From Limnanthes douglasii subsp. nivea (lineage: Eukaryota > Streptophyta > Magnoliopsida > Brassicales > Limnanthaceae), in the NCBI GenBank assembly GCA_036936605.1, contig JAUPFV010000005.1, forward strand, positions 58,672,742-58,736,741: DNA of 64,000 nt. Reading direction: 5' to 3'. Of this stretch, positions 11,900-23,879 are shown in pieces. The notes under the pieces were generated by a model. It was not told where the DNA came from, searched no databases, and was given only the letters and a program-made list of their open reading frames with translations. The position numbers and the translations under genes are program-made. Numbering within the stretch: the stretch's first letter is position 1; each line of letters starts with the position of its first letter.

Positions 11900-12560
11900 A
11901 ATCCGAGCTAACTACCGGAGAAGATGCTAGCAAGGAAAAACATTCAAAAGTGGCTATTAATGTTATTTTAGAGGTGAACGACCAATCCCCGTCCCTTAAT
12001 ACCATTGCGGGGTAAAATTCCGAGGTGGAACAAGGGCAGAGGACAGGAAAAAGGGTGCAGACTAACCTCAAGGTTTGCGAAGTCGAGGTTCCCTCGTATT
12101 GTAACTATCGTAACCCCGTGGCCGATCTCATGTTTAATTATGACGACCTGCGGGGAGTCAGTATACCCCACGAAGATGTGTTGACAATAAACCTCGACAT
12201 CGGATGAGTTATAGTGACTCAAGTCATGTTTGATGGACGAATATCTGCCAATATCATATTCAAAGGAAGCTACGACCGAATGAAAAACGTTCCTCCCTAC
12301 AAGCCCACTAAACTAACATTGGTCGGTTATAAGAGAGAAGTATCTCAGTGCTTCGGAGAAGTAGAGTTGATGGTTAAACCGGGTTATGGGGCCACTAAGC
12401 GCAAGCTAAATACGTTATTCATGATCCAAGATACTCATAGCTCATATCACGCGATAATAGGCAGGCCATGGCTGCATCTAATGGAGGCCACACTATGCAC
12501 GTTTCGGCAGTGTATCAAGTACCCTTTAGGAAACACAGTGGGAATCATCTGAGGAAGCCA
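11900..12560 (+). pseudogene. Gypsy A aspartic protease
   Basis: The pre-protease block reads FNYDDLRGVSIPHEDVL. After a stop (TGA at 12205) the protease follows: VMFDGRISANIIFKGSYDRM, then YHAIIGRPWLHLMEATLCTF. The second motif is the conserved I(I/L)GRPWLH block. The active site should be D(S/G)G; here it is DGR, so activity is unlikely. The same region is present on the opposite strand in gypsy B (about 19310-19935), which fixes the frame. Confidence 0.85.
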
Positions 12561-12779
12561 GTGTACTGCGAGGTCATATTACGCAGTCACAGATGACGCA
12601 TCCAAGCTCCTACGATAGCAATTAACTGGTGAGGGGAGTAGTAGTAGAGGACAGTAGTGCACCACCCTCGCCTGAGCCAGTGGATGATCTGAGGGAAACA
12701 GAACAACCACAAGAAGACTCATTAACTTGGTAGAAGAGGTAATAACTAGGGGTCATACGTTTCGGTTGGGTAATCATCT

Positions 12780-13560
12780 AAACTCTTTTATAAGAAATCA
12801 TTAATTGAACTAGTAGCAAAAAATTTGGATGTGTTTGCGTGGGAAGCTAGCAACATTTCAGGTGTTGATCCCTCAGTCATCTGCCATAAATTAGCTATCG
12901 ACTCTTCAGTTAAACCTGTGCGACAAAAGCGACGATCTTTTTATGGAGAAAAGCAATAGGCCATATCGGCTGAGGTAATAAAGTTGTCTAGGCTCGTCCA
13001 TATCCGATCGGCTTGATACCCACTATGGCTGGCAAATCCAGTTTTAATAAAGAAGAAAGAGGACAGCGGTGCACGTTTGTCAATTTCACCGATTTGAACA
13101 AAGTTTGTCCAAATGATATATTCCCACTACCCCGCATCGACCAGCTGGTGGACTCGGCTTTGGGATGTGAGTTTTTATCGTTCATGGATGCGTATTCAGG
13201 TTATAATCGAATTCGCCTCGATTCTTCTGATGAAAAGTACACTACGTTTCAGACCAAACGCGACCTCTACTGCTACAAAGTTATTTCGTTTGGACTCTAG
13301 AATGCGGGATCTACATATCAACGCTTGGTTAATCACATTTTTAACGATCACTTGGGTCAGCGTATGGAAGCATATATTGATGACATGATAGTCAAAATGC
13401 ACACGACAGACCAGCAACTCTTGACACTCCAAGCGATGTTCGACCTCCTACGTCAATACAATTTAAAGCTTAATCCGATCAAATGTTCTTTCAGAGTTTG
13501 ACGCAGTAAATTCTTGGGTTACATTGTTTGTAAAAAAGGATTGAGGCCGACCCCGCACAA
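12780..13560 (+). pseudogene. Gypsy A reverse transcriptase
   Basis: Begins with NLDVFAWEASNISGVDPS and VKPVRQKRRSF, the usual start of Tat RT. Then come VNFTDLNKVCPND, FPLPRIDQLVDS, LSFMDAYSGYNRI and AYIDDMIVK, so the YIDD catalytic motif is kept, followed by LKLNPIKCSF. Stops fall after GEKQ (12957), in the WYHP-like block, after ISFGL (13298-13300) and after SFRV (13499-13501), and there are frame changes around 12990-13060. Confidence 0.88.
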
Positions 13561-13699
13561 TTGCAGGCAGTTATCCAGATGACACCACTGCGGAATATCA
13601 AGGAAGTGAAGTGTCTAACAAGACGCCTCGCAGCGTTTTCCCGTTTTAATTGTAGAGCTTCTGGCAATAGCCTCCCATTTTTTGAGATAATTCGAAGAG

Positions 13700-14700
13700 A
13701 CAAGAAATTTGAGTGGATCGAGGATTATAATAGGGAATTCACCGAGCTAAAAAATTAACCAGAGATTTTAGCTGCACCCCTTGCCGGTGAACCATTATTC
13801 CTTTACTTATCTATTTTTCCATTTTCGGTCAGTGCAGTTTTAGTGAGAGAGTCGGGAGGTGTCCAGCGCCCTATCTATTATACTAGAAAAAGATTAGTCG
13901 ACACGGAGACGGGGTATCTTAATCTGGAAAAACTTGTGTTGGGATTAATAATAGTCGGTAATGCGCCTCTACTTCCAGGGGCCATACAATTATAGTTTTT
14001 ACATCTTTCTCTCTCAAGTAAGTTATGCAAAAGTCGGATGCTTCAGGAAGACTCACCAAATGAAGCATCGAGCTTGGTGAATATGATATTCAGTTCGAGT
14101 CGCGTAAGGCGATCAAAGGGCAGGTTGTAGCTGGCCTTCTGACAAGAATTTTCCTCCTCCATAGACGGCTCTCCCGAAGAACCCAATACTATGTTACCGA
14201 CATACTTGCCCGAATGGATTGTAGAAACATATGGAGCATCGAGCACGTCAGGGGGAGGAGCAGGGATTATTCTCCATTTGAATACAAAAGAGGAGATTTG
14301 GAAAGAAATTCGCTTCAACTTTCCAGTAACTAATAATGTGCAGAATATGAGGCAGTAATCTGTGGCATGAAGTTAACACTAATATGCAGAGCTCGCCTCC
14401 TCAAGACCAGATCGAACACATAATTAGTTATGAACCAAGCTCGGGCCATTTATGACGCGAAAAAATAAGGATCCGAGGCTACCTAGTAGTGCTAAAGGAA
14501 TTCGAATCTCGCTTTGTAAAAGTATAGTATGAACAGGTCCTACGCCAAGAAAACTGCCCTGCGGATTCCCTTGCCAAAGCAGCAGCCTTGGGTGACAATC
14601 CGCTCATTATCATGCAACATCTACTAACCACCGAGTTGATCTCCAAGGATAACACCGTACACACAATCAACATCGATAAAGATCGGAGGGGACCTTATTT
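13700..14700 (+). pseudogene. Gypsy A RNase H plus additional archaeal-type RNase H
   Basis: The first RNase H is recognisable from SVSAVLVRESGGVQRPIYY and TRKRLVDTETGYLNLEKL. A second domain follows with YGASSTSGGGAGIILHL and IRFNFPVTNN, resembling the (D)GAS..GSGAGI.L and .F..TNN.AEYEA motifs of the extra RNase H carried by Tat elements. Later, RQENCPADSLAKAAAL is the characteristic C-terminal motif of that domain. The catalytic Asp of the first motif is replaced. Several stops and frameshifts occur, and some blocks read only in alternate frames. Confidence 0.78.
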
Positions 14701-15720
14701 ACTTTATCTAAATTCTGCTACCCTCCCGACCGACAAAGCAGCGGCTTGAATGCTTCAGCTACGATCTGCTAAATATTGTGCTATGGATGGTGTCATATAC
14801 CGTAAAAGTGTTACCCGATTTTTTCTTAGATGTCTTAACCAAGTTGAAGCTACAAAAGTTCTGCATGACCTACTTAAAGGTGAAGTTTGGGCACATTGTG
14901 GTTAACAGTGAAGCTACCACAATTCTGCATGATCGTCGCAGTTGATTACTTTTCAAAATGGGTAGAACCGATGGCTATTTTTCACACCACATCGCAAGAG
15001 ATATGTGATTTCATACACAACGAAATCCTCACAACGTTTGGAATACCCCGCGTTTTAATGACTGACAACGGCCCGCAATTCTAGAACACCATAATGACAA
15101 CGTTTTGTAATTGGTTTGGCATCAACCAATACTTTTCTATACCATATTACCCTCAGGAAAATGGCCAGGTCAAAGTCACTAACCAAACTATCTTGGAAGA
15201 TATTAAAAAGAATCTTGAAGGAGCAAAAGGCAAGCGGCCAGACAAGTTGTCAGAAGTTTTGTGGACCTACCAAACTACACCACGTACAACCATGAACGAT
15301 ACTCACTTTTTGTTAGTTTATGGAAGTGAAGCAGTACTACCAGCCGAGGTCATAATACTGAGCCATCGTGTAGTTAATCATGAAAAAAAACAACAACGAC
15401 GCTAGCATAGCAGTGGATGGACCTTAACGAGGAACGCCGCGATCAGGCACGAGTCCGAACAGAACATTATATGAGCCTAATGAGGGGTTGTTTCAACACA
15501 CGCCTTAGACCTCGCATTTTTAATATTGGCAATACGGTAATGAAGAATATTTTTCAAGGATAAGCCAACGAGCAAGTTAGGAGCCAGTTGGGATGGATCA
15601 TACACTGTTATCTCCAAGGGGCATAGTGGATCATACCACCTAGCATACGCAAAAGGTCACGCCCTGAGACACTCTTGAAATGTAAACCATCTCAAATTAT
15701 ATCAATCAACATTGTAAGAT
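14700..15720 (+). pseudogene. Gypsy A integrase
   Basis: The core shows VAVDYFSKWVEPMA and FGIPRVLMTDNGPQF, the two catalytic aspartates, and then YYPQENGQVKVTNQTIL. The third catalytic residue should be the Glu of NGQVE; here it is Lys, so the DDE triad is lost independently of the stops. A TAG at 15082-15084 interrupts just after TDNGPQF. The C-terminal part (SEVLWTYQTTPRTT, YGSEAVLPAEV) is well preserved, then degrades towards 15700. Confidence 0.88.
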
Positions 15721-15879
15721 TAGATGATGCGTTCGTTTTCCCTCCTGATGGCGCGAGGTTTTTATTAATGATGCATCGAACTATATATTGTCATGTTAAT
15801 ATAATTTTTATGCTTTCACCATAATATGTGTTTGTATAAATCTTTGTCCTTAAAATTAGTGAATGAGTTAATAACCACG

Positions 15880-16160
15880 CCTACGGGTTATGCAAGGTGC
15901 CGCACTAAGCCTAGACCATAGAGTCGATAATACGACCAAGCTAATTGGTCACTTCTACGGGCTACGTAAAGGCCACACTGAGCCTCATACCTTGTACATG
16001 GTATATAAGTGAACTGATCATATATTCAAGCCCTAAAAGGGCCATGAAATGAGTCGCATAGACCTCACCGCGAATAAATATGGTAAGTTATTATCCCTTA
16101 AAGCTACGCAATGAGCCACACTGAGCTCGACCTTGTAAGGACTTCTCCTGGATAGAATAT
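15880..16160 (+). repeat. Diverged ~80-100-bp repeats downstream of gypsy A pol
   Basis: At least three imperfect copies of a unit containing GGGCTAcGtAAaGgCCaCACTgAGCCT followed by ACCtTGTA.gG. They lie about 15885-15925, 15955-16005 and 16100-16145. Such repeats downstream of pol are common in Tat-type elements; a function is not known to me. Confidence 0.7.
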
Positions 16161-16360
16161 AAGTTAATAAACACACATATCCATCAAATTATACGATTTC
16201 CCATATACTGATATAGAATGAGACAATGCTCTAACTACTACTTGAATTAAACCATCCAATTCTAGTGTTAAAAACAACAAATATCCATAAGTCATGCACT
16301 AAGGGTGCCAATACTAGGAGAAACATAAAATAACAACTTCAGTTCATAATAGTTATAACA

Positions 16361-18775
16361 TCACACACTGGGAATAGTTTTATTTGCCTCTTGGGGACGA
16401 ACCCCTATATCCTCGTCAATTAGGGTCACTGTCTTCCCCACCTTGGTTACGGGGAGATTCACCTCGGTAACTGCTAAACCCCCATCCTTTTGAATTTCAA
16501 GCGATGGTGCAAACTTACTCAACGAGCCGAGCTTCATCCCCGAGTTTAACCTTAGCAGTTCAACTACCGTTTCCTTCTTATTATTTGACATAATCTCCAT
16601 GACAATTTCCATCACCTTTTCTTCTCGCTGCTCTAAGTCCACTTTAGCCTTCTTCATCAGTTTTTGTCGTTGATTCTCCATCTGAACCCTCAAATCTGTA
16701 ATGAAGGCAGTCAAACTGGTATTATAATCACGAGCCCTCCAATACGATCTGCATGCTCTTCTACTCTTTTAGCTTGAGTCATTTTTGAGCAAGTAGCTCC
16801 GCATTCTGAGACATCAGGTCATCATTTCTTTTGACAAACCCATGGTTCTGCATTATCAACACCGCAACCTCAGAATTCAATTTTGTCTTCTTCTTCTTGA
16901 ACGCCTTCTGAGCATCCCTTAGTATCGTCATCTCCTTCTCAAACCCCTCATTCTCCTGCACAACCTTGACCTTGTGAGCCTGGGCAGAGCCATATGCTTG
17001 CTTAAAGAAATCCATATCGTTGATTAACCCTTTTACAGACCTAATAAACATGGGTTCGGGTTTTCATTTCTCCATTATTTGGAGACATGCGTCTGACATG
17101 CGTCAATAGAAGAGGATGACTGAATTATGATGCATCTGTGAACATAATTTTTAATTAAGATAATATTATTAATCATATACAATGCAGAAAAGCATAATGA
17201 ATTTACCTCAATTGCTAGTTCCACCTACCTCTAAAGTATCTCACTAATTGGTATGTTATCATAGAAGGAAAGTTCTAGGCATCGCTTTAATATATCACAC
17301 ATCAACATGGATGGCCACGACATTGGAATTCTAGAAGGGGCTGTTCGACTCGGCCCAACATCTTGGTATTTTGTGGATATATGCCCAGACCTCACTATAT
17401 TTACACGCGTATAATCAGACCCCAATTCTTGTACAAAGGTATGTCGTACGCCACTTTTTACAAATTACTCTATCCCACGATTTATTTCTTCAGGAATGTG
17501 TTTCTTGAGAGCGTATATGTCGCCAATATCATCAAATTATTTTGCTAGACCATCCGTCTACTCAACATCTATATTTATCACCTCAGGAGCCTTCTCTCGA
17601 GCTTGCTCAGGCGCAAAGACAGATGGTTGAACATCCCGAGCCTCTGTAATCAGATCCCCATAGTTTTTTTCTTCATTAATCAATTGCGGTTTCCTAGTAT
17701 CTAGTGGTACTGCATCCACTATCACACACTGGCGTTTAAGGAGAGGACCCTTATCACCTCCATCATCTTCATCATAATTTTCCAAACGAGATCTTCGAGT
17801 ACGATCAACTTCCGTTCTAATCCTCGACAGAGCTTCACTTCCCTCATTCTGGTTCACTTCACCAGCCCTCTTCAAACTCAACACCTCTTCTTATTTTTCC
17901 GTCTCACACTGAAAAGATGAGGAGCCTTCATGTTCCTTGATCCTTCGATGTTGAGGAACAGATAATCATACCACGGTGTTTTTCCTTTCTTTATAACGTT
18001 GCTCCATCAACGCCCTCAAATGATCTGTAGTTGTCGTCACTCTGGTACCAACCATTGTTATTGTTCCTTCGTCCCCAATATTCAACTTAGGGACTAGCCA
18101 CAACCTAGCCTTTAAGTAGTTAATATGTGTAAATAACCAAGCAGGTTCTTGAATCCATGTGGAACTTGCTAGGTTTGCAACCTTAATCAAGGGATTCACA
18201 GCCTTCTCGGCCAAGCTTTCTTTACACCATTTTTGGTGTTTCCCCTTACCTGCACATTTAAATAGCTCAATCAGTAGCAACACAAATTCAACAGCAATGC
18301 AAAACTCATCGAAAATGTTCCCTACACTTGGATTTTCATTTTTGTTCTAGTTGCAGATTCAGCAAGGCATTTCATGGTCCCAGTTACCAGATACAAACAC
18401 AAATAGAGTTTTCCAATTCTTGTCTGAACTTTGCAGTTTCACTATCTTTCTGATACTAGTAAGTTGAGAGTAAAAGAACGGGGACTTAACTAATTTTGTA
18501 ACATCTACAACAGCTAATAAGTATGTTAAACAGGCCGGAATGGAATACTGAGTAGGGTTCTCCACCCATTTGCGACTAACTGGGTAGGGCATATGCCCAA
18601 AAAACCAAAAAAATTGTGAATTAAGCCTGGTAATGGTAAGCACAGTCCCCTAATTGAATACGGTTGTAAAAAGGCAAGTTTCGTTCTCATTTTCCTGATA
18701 GGAATGCTCACTAACATCTGGAACCCTAATAGTCACATAGTTGGGTATGCCATACCTAACCCTAACTGTTTGATA
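16361..18775 (-). pseudogene. Antisense ORF of a Tat-type gypsy element, Transposase_28-like
   Basis: Reading the minus strand from 18775 gives YGIPNYVTIRVPD, then in another frame RGLCLPLPGLIHNFFGFLGI, and KNWKTLFVFVSGNWD. I recognise these as the plant 'putative gypsy type transposon' domain (PF04195-like). Downstream are a Glu/Arg-rich acidic linker (17558-17884) and two coiled-coil blocks (17051-16779 and 16714-16361) rich in Lys, Glu and Leu heptads. Frame changes are frequent. Its place just after the pol of gypsy A, on the opposite strand, matches the antisense ORF reported for Tat elements. The N-terminus is cut at the junction with gypsy B. The role of the protein is not known to me. 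Confidence 0.6.
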
Positions 18776-19120
18776 TAAGGCAGATGAAACGTATCTTAGG
18801 GAAGGCTTGGTTGAGGTCGCTGAAATCGACACATATCCTCCATTATTCACTCTTTATTTAACTAGTATTGAGTTTGCTACCCACAATATGTATTTCTTCT
18901 TTCCAATGTTCCTTAAGCGGAAATCCTTATCTACTTCATAGGAAATGAGTGCGGACTTTTCATAAGAAAAGTTTCTAATTTTCAGATGGATTGGTCTTGT
19001 GTGTTGATATGAAGCTCGTCGTGGGTAACTAACGAGCTGACTCCTGACACATCGGTCATGCTCGATGCAAAAACATCCATATTCTGTTGCAATAAGATCA
19101 GTAAACTATTTTAGAAATTA
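18776..19120 (-). pseudogene. Gypsy B reverse transcriptase, N-terminal remnant
   Basis: Minus-strand reading gives QQNMDVFASSMTDVSGVSS, the counterpart of NLDVFAWEASNISGVDPS in gypsy A. It then gives RICVDFSDLNQAFPK, the DFTDLNKACPKD motif of gypsy RT. The domain stops there, before the YIDD region, and the next sequence belongs to the antisense ORF. Confidence 0.7.
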
Positions 19121-19309
19121 TCATCAAGTTTATTATCGACACATATCTTTTTTCCTTCAGTTAAGATTTGTTTACCACTTCTTCAGTCGTGCTACTAGGC
19201 TGCTCTTCTTCTCTGGCGTCATCCACACCATCTGGTCGTGGGTCATATTTTTGAAGCTGAGACCCCTCCCCATCAGCGACTAATTGTTATTAAGCCAACT
19301 TTTTTGGAT

Positions 19310-19935
19310 CCGTGGAAATACCATAACAACTCATCGTGATTTGTTGACTACCCTAGAAAATCGCGACCATGTTGTCGACCGAGTATTTTAGATATTGAAG
19401 AAATGTACATGGTTTTGCTTCCATTTGGTGTTTCCATATCCTACTTATGATTGCATGATAGGAGCTAGAGGCGTCAGATATCATAAATAATGTTTTCATA
19501 TCTTCCTTAATGTTACGATGTCAACGATTACCATGAGCTCGACCTCTACCACACATTGGGAAGACTTCCTCTTGTACCCTACTAGTGTTTGTATAATGAT
19601 ACATTCCTCATTCCATCATAACTCGCTTTAAAGATAACATTCACGGAACCTGCACTATCGACCAAGAAATGTGTAACCATCAATCCACCAATATCCATGT
19701 TAATTGTTAGGGAATCCTCATGTGGGGTTACCACTCCGCTTAAGTTGTCATCGTTAAATGTCTGGTCGGCCACCGGCTCTCTGTACTTGTGGTTTGACGA
19801 CCCATCAACTGAATGCACCTCAAGGTCTTTCTTGTATCGCTTTCAGGATGCCAAATTTGTTCCTGATAAAGTAAACTCACCATAGATGGTGAAAAGTCAC
19901 TACTATTTTCTCTTATCATATTTGTTTTGTTCCTG
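19310..19935 (-). pseudogene. Gypsy B aspartic protease
   Basis: SGVVTPHEDSLTINMDIGG and FLVDSAGSVNVIFKASYDGM match the protease of gypsy A (GVSIPHEDVLTINLDIG). The active site is DSAGS where DSGSS is expected. After a frameshift, LFMISDASSSYHAII follows, aligning with LFMIQDTHSSYHAIIG of gypsy A, but the GRPW block is degraded. Confidence 0.8.
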
Positions 19936-21455
19936 CTCGTCATCCACTAGGCCCCAATCATTTCTGTCAAGATACCATTTACTTTTTTTTCCTTGACAAG
20001 CTGAACCAACTCATTATTGTCAATTAATCATGAAACTGTTCCTTCAGCTACCAACAACCGCCAGTCGCATGATCATGGTCATTATGATAGGAACATAAGT
20101 GACGACGGGACCTCATATAACTAAGAGCCGATATATTGTGAGGGGGTTAATATTTAGCTAAACCTTTCGTCATATCATAGATAGTTAATATGTTCTTCGT
20201 CAAAGGTGTGAATTTTTGTGCCTGTATAGTAATAAAGATTCCTATCGAGAATGTCCCTCATATATTTTACCAGGAATTTGACGAGGTTAGTATATAAGAC
20301 GCCCTCTCTATCGAGTCCTATTATAAGCGACACCGAGGCCATTAACTTTTCCGGATCTAGTAGAGTATTAATTGCATGGATAAAATTTTTAACATAACTA
20401 TTGAGTAACTCCTCTCTCGTCTTGTATAAATCTATGATAAAATATTTTTTCCTCTTGTGTTCCTTGTTGCAGACGAGCCGATATCTGAAGGCGCCTCACA
20501 AACCTACAAAATCGTTGATTAATCATTTAGGTAGTCTATTGAACATGTCTATATAATTCCATTTAAGAGTCATGGAGAGTGTCATGCATAACAAGAAATC
20601 GCCGGGTTAAACGCTATCATCATTTTTCTTCATTGCTCCAGGTGGCGCTCCGGATCTCCGAGCCGTCATAGGCCTCCATTCGGCACATGTCAAATTTATG
20701 TGGGAGTTTTACTTCTATGATTTTCCTGATGAATGAGGAATCTTTGAGAAAGTAGGCAGTCATCTTCGGTCGCACCTAATTGTACTTCATCGCATCCTTC
20801 TCCTTGGGACATTCCATTGTCTCCTTATCCGACATGTTATCGCGCTCAAGGTCGTTTGCTCTTTTCTTCTTACCGTTTCTTTAAACTCCCATTTCGCCAT
20901 TCTCAACTTGATCCTTAGTTTTGTTTGCACGACTTGTTTTACTATCTTCTTGGTGTGGTCTCTGTCTAACTTTACTAATAGTCAGCACATTCTTTGTTAA
21001 CAGCTGTAGTGCTTCAACTATCTTTGCCATCGTAGCATTGGCTTCGTGTTTATTATCTTCTTGTAGCTAGAGTTCTTTTATATGCTCCTATTTTAACTTT
21101 CTAATCTATAATTCCAGAACCTAAACAATAGATAAGTAATTGGGATACCTTGGTCTGCGAAGTTCTCCCCCTAAACGGGAGCAACTTCCTTGCTTGCGCA
21201 TATAGTGCCGACGTTGAGGCTAGAGAGGACCCTAGCACTTCCCAGGTAAGCGTGCTGGGAGTCATCACCAGTTATGATACCAGTTGCAGTGGCGGTGGTA
21301 TGAATCTGGTTCACGTGTCCTGGAACTGGACTGACCACCGTATTGTTCACGACAACCGATGAATTTCTTATCGGCTCCAGAATAGCTGCCATATCACCTC
21401 TAGGATGGTTCATCTCTTGGGCATTCTTTTTTATTTTGGATCTCGTTACCACTAT
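19936..21455 (-). pseudogene. Gypsy B gag
   Basis: Near the N-terminus IVVTRSKIKKNAQEMNHPRG is a typical start for this group, with the expected initiator Met codon apparently changed to Ile (ATA). Further on are FDMCRMEAYDGSE, REELLNSYVKNFIHAI and SLIIGLDREGVLYTNLVKF, which form the helical gag domain. Several stops and frameshifts interrupt the region around 20560-20640 and 19940-20100. Confidence 0.72.
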
Positions 21456-21470
21456 TTGAAATTTTGGTAC

Positions 21471-22229
21471 GAAAACTATTAATAATAGAAAATTTCGCAC
21501 AGAAAACTTTGAATTTAATAGGAAAAGTTCCTATAAAATGTATATACCAAAGTGGTATGCTTCAAATCTGGAAAGAAAAACAATATAAAAAAGTTCTTGA
21601 TGTTCTTGCTTTATTTTGTTATTCAAAAGTTTTCATATATTTCTCTCCTGTTAGAAGTCTATTTATAATGGTTTATAGTCATATATTTCTCTCCAGTAAG
21701 TATTTGGAGTTTTTTCGTGACTACTAATACTGGCTAGACTAACTGACCACTTGTTATACGCGTTCTCTTAGTGGCGCATAATCAGGAGCCACATCAATGG
21801 TAACCGTTTTCACATTTTACGTTGGGTTCCATGATACATTATAATATGATCGGTAAACTCTTCGTAATGCGTTAATCATCGTTCAAATTCTGTTTATTTG
21901 TGGGATCAACCAACTGGCTAACGTATCAGTTAGCGACGTAGGTTTTGGATTAATTTTATGGCCGATTGGATAACTTTCTTGTCTCCTAGATTTCGTTTAG
22001 CCGAACATTGATTCCTTCTCGTTAGCCTTACCTCTTCAATACAAGATATGTCTCTTGACCAATAGGTACAACCTTATCACCAACCTCACCTAATGTGTAA
22101 ATATGGTATTCCAAAAACTCATTTTCTTTCAGTTATCTCTTAAAGAACTAAATTACAAATCATACGATAACATCGATACCCGCGTTTAAAATGTCTAGAA
22201 AGACCTTTTCAAGGTCGAGTACCTCCTCA
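21471..22229. other. Probable leader/LTR remains of gypsy B; no gene
   Basis: It lies just upstream (minus strand) of gypsy B gag, so the leader and LTR are expected here. No TG...CA boundary, primer site or repeat partner in the window could be identified. Confidence 0.4.
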
Positions 22230-22483
22230 TTAAAAAGCCTATTAACTATTTTTTGTCTCTAAATAAATTGAAGCTTATTCTAAATTCATCTTCCCCAGCA
22301 AAGTTGAAGAATCATTCCTTAATAAAAATTCAAAAAGAACTGGTTAAACACGATGAAAAGAATACCAAATTCTTTCACAATAATATCAAAACTCGTACCT
22401 TACATAAAAATATTATTTTGATTTCAAATAATCAAAACGATCTTACTACAAACCCTTTCGGTATTGCTAACCGTTCTAGTTAG
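22230..22483 (+). pseudogene. Short LINE ORF2 fragment
   Basis: The frame reads SSPAKLKNHSLIKIQKELVK and DEKNTKFFHNNIKTRTLHKN. The second matches the GD.NTKFFH...  R..N.I block between endonuclease and RT of plant L1 LINEs. Usual residues between the two parts are absent, suggesting an internal deletion. It precedes the start of the next LINE ORF1 by about 370 bp and is therefore a separate fragment. Confidence 0.6.
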
Positions 22484-22849
22484 TCGTTCCATTGGTCTCT
22501 TTTTTACTAGGACCCTCTTAATTATTGGAACCTCAATAAGTTTTCGATTTTTATTAGTTACAAAGATTCTCTTAGTTATCCGGACATGGACATTTTCCAT
22601 TTATATTACTACCAAATTTCGATTGTTATTCATAACTCGTCTTCTATTTTATTATTAATAATTCTAGTTGTTTGATATAATTTTAAAAATAAATCAATAG
22701 TTGACAAAGAGGAAAACAAACTATTTAAACCAATACCAATCTTCTTTACCAGCCTTCTATACAGATGGGCCCACCATCTTCTTCTCCAAGATTTTCCCTG
22801 CATCCATTATCGTCCCAACAAAGGTTGTGATTATTCTGATCTCAGATTA

Positions 22850-23779
22850 ATGATGTCCTCTCCTCCGATGAACAACATTCTCGACTTCCCACCTCTTCCT
22901 TCAGTAAAACTCAATGAAGGCACAATCAAGAAAAGCTATGTCGAAGCTGTAAAACCAAGAATTCATCCTCTGTTTCAAGATCTTAAACCAGAATTCACTA
23001 AAAAACAGAGGATCATGTTTCCGTTCAATACAACAAAGAAATCAAAGACCATTTGATTGATCAATCTAGAATCATGCTTATAGGAAAGTCCAGCAATGAC
23101 ATTTCTAAAAGAAGTTCTATTGATGGATTCCTTAGTTCTTTCAAATTTACAGGATCTTACACATATGAAACCATCGATTCAAGACATATACTCACGAAAT
23201 TCAACTTAAAAGATGATGGCAGTGCTATATGGTCCAGAAATGTATGAAGTTTCGATGGATTAACTATGCGAATCCTTACGTGGGATCCTAATTTCAGTAA
23301 GAAATATGAAAACCTTGTTTCGCTTATCTGGGTTCAGTTCGAAACAATTCCCGAATTTATGTATAATTCCTTGATTATACACGATCTTGCTGCTACAATT
23401 TTCATTCCATATAAAGTAACCGTTCCTGAAACCACCAGAAACAATGCTTGCTACGCTCAAGTTGAAATAGATATCATAAAACCTCTGAAATGCAGTATGT
23501 GGATCGGGTTTGGCGAGAACGATGGTTGTTGGATATCATTAAGCTATAAAAATGTGCCTCAATATTGTGACGTTTGTTATCATTTAGGCTATAAAAGCAC
23601 TGACTGTAAGAAAAAAATAAACAACAAGGAAGAAGATCGCTTAAATATTGTGCAAGATCGTAACACTGAAAACTTGGAAAGTCAGCCTCAACAAAAGACT
23701 GACAGTAAAGAAAACCACGTCCAAACTTTTGCAAAAGTCTATAGAAGAAATATGAAATCGATCATTACCCAAAAATAGA
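22850..23779 (+). pseudogene. LINE 1 ORF1 (DUF4283-like nucleic-acid binding protein)
   Basis: Starts at ATG 22850 or 22853; the N-terminus has LDFPPLPS and KKSYVEAVKP. A frameshift near 23045 leads into SRIMLIGKSSNDISKRSSI and DSRHILTKFNLKDDGSAIW, then MRILTWDPNF. This is the DUF4283 pattern of plant LINE ORF1. The zinc knuckle is YCDVCYHLGYKSTDCKKK (CX2CX4-like, with Tyr where His is usual). Stops are at 23055 and 23245. The ORF1 protein normally binds the LINE RNA. Confidence 0.85.
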
Positions 23780-23879
23780 TAGACATTGATAACAAGATAC
23801 TGAGTTACAGACACATTCTTGTCAAGATCAAAATAGTAAATGTAACAGTCATGATGATCAGAATAAAAATACATCTCAA

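Larger units (their letters stand above)
11160..18775 (+). mobile_element. Tat-type Ty3/gypsy retrotransposon, 5'-truncated (gypsy A)
   Basis: Plus-strand order: gag C-terminus, protease, RT, RNase H, a second archaeal-type RNase H, integrase, 3' tandem repeats, then a long antisense ORF. RT before integrase places it in gypsy. The additional RNase H and the antisense ORF downstream of pol are known features of the plant Tat group. No LTR or primer binding site could be identified at either side. The right side ends where the antisense ORF meets the inverted gypsy B. Codon decay is moderate, with scattered stops. Confidence 0.8.
18776..21470 (-). mobile_element. Inverted, 3'-truncated Tat-type gypsy copy (gypsy B)
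   Basis: Minus-strand order is gag (from about 21455), protease, and the first part of RT, ending abruptly near 18776. The protease and flanking protein closely resemble gypsy A, so the two belong to the same or sister families. They face each other across the antisense ORF. The LTR and primer site of B should lie between 21470 and 22230 but were not recognised. Confidence 0.75.

Noticed and set aside
21464..21727. 87-codon plus-strand ORF
   Set aside because: Lies opposite the expected leader/LTR of gypsy B; no motif.
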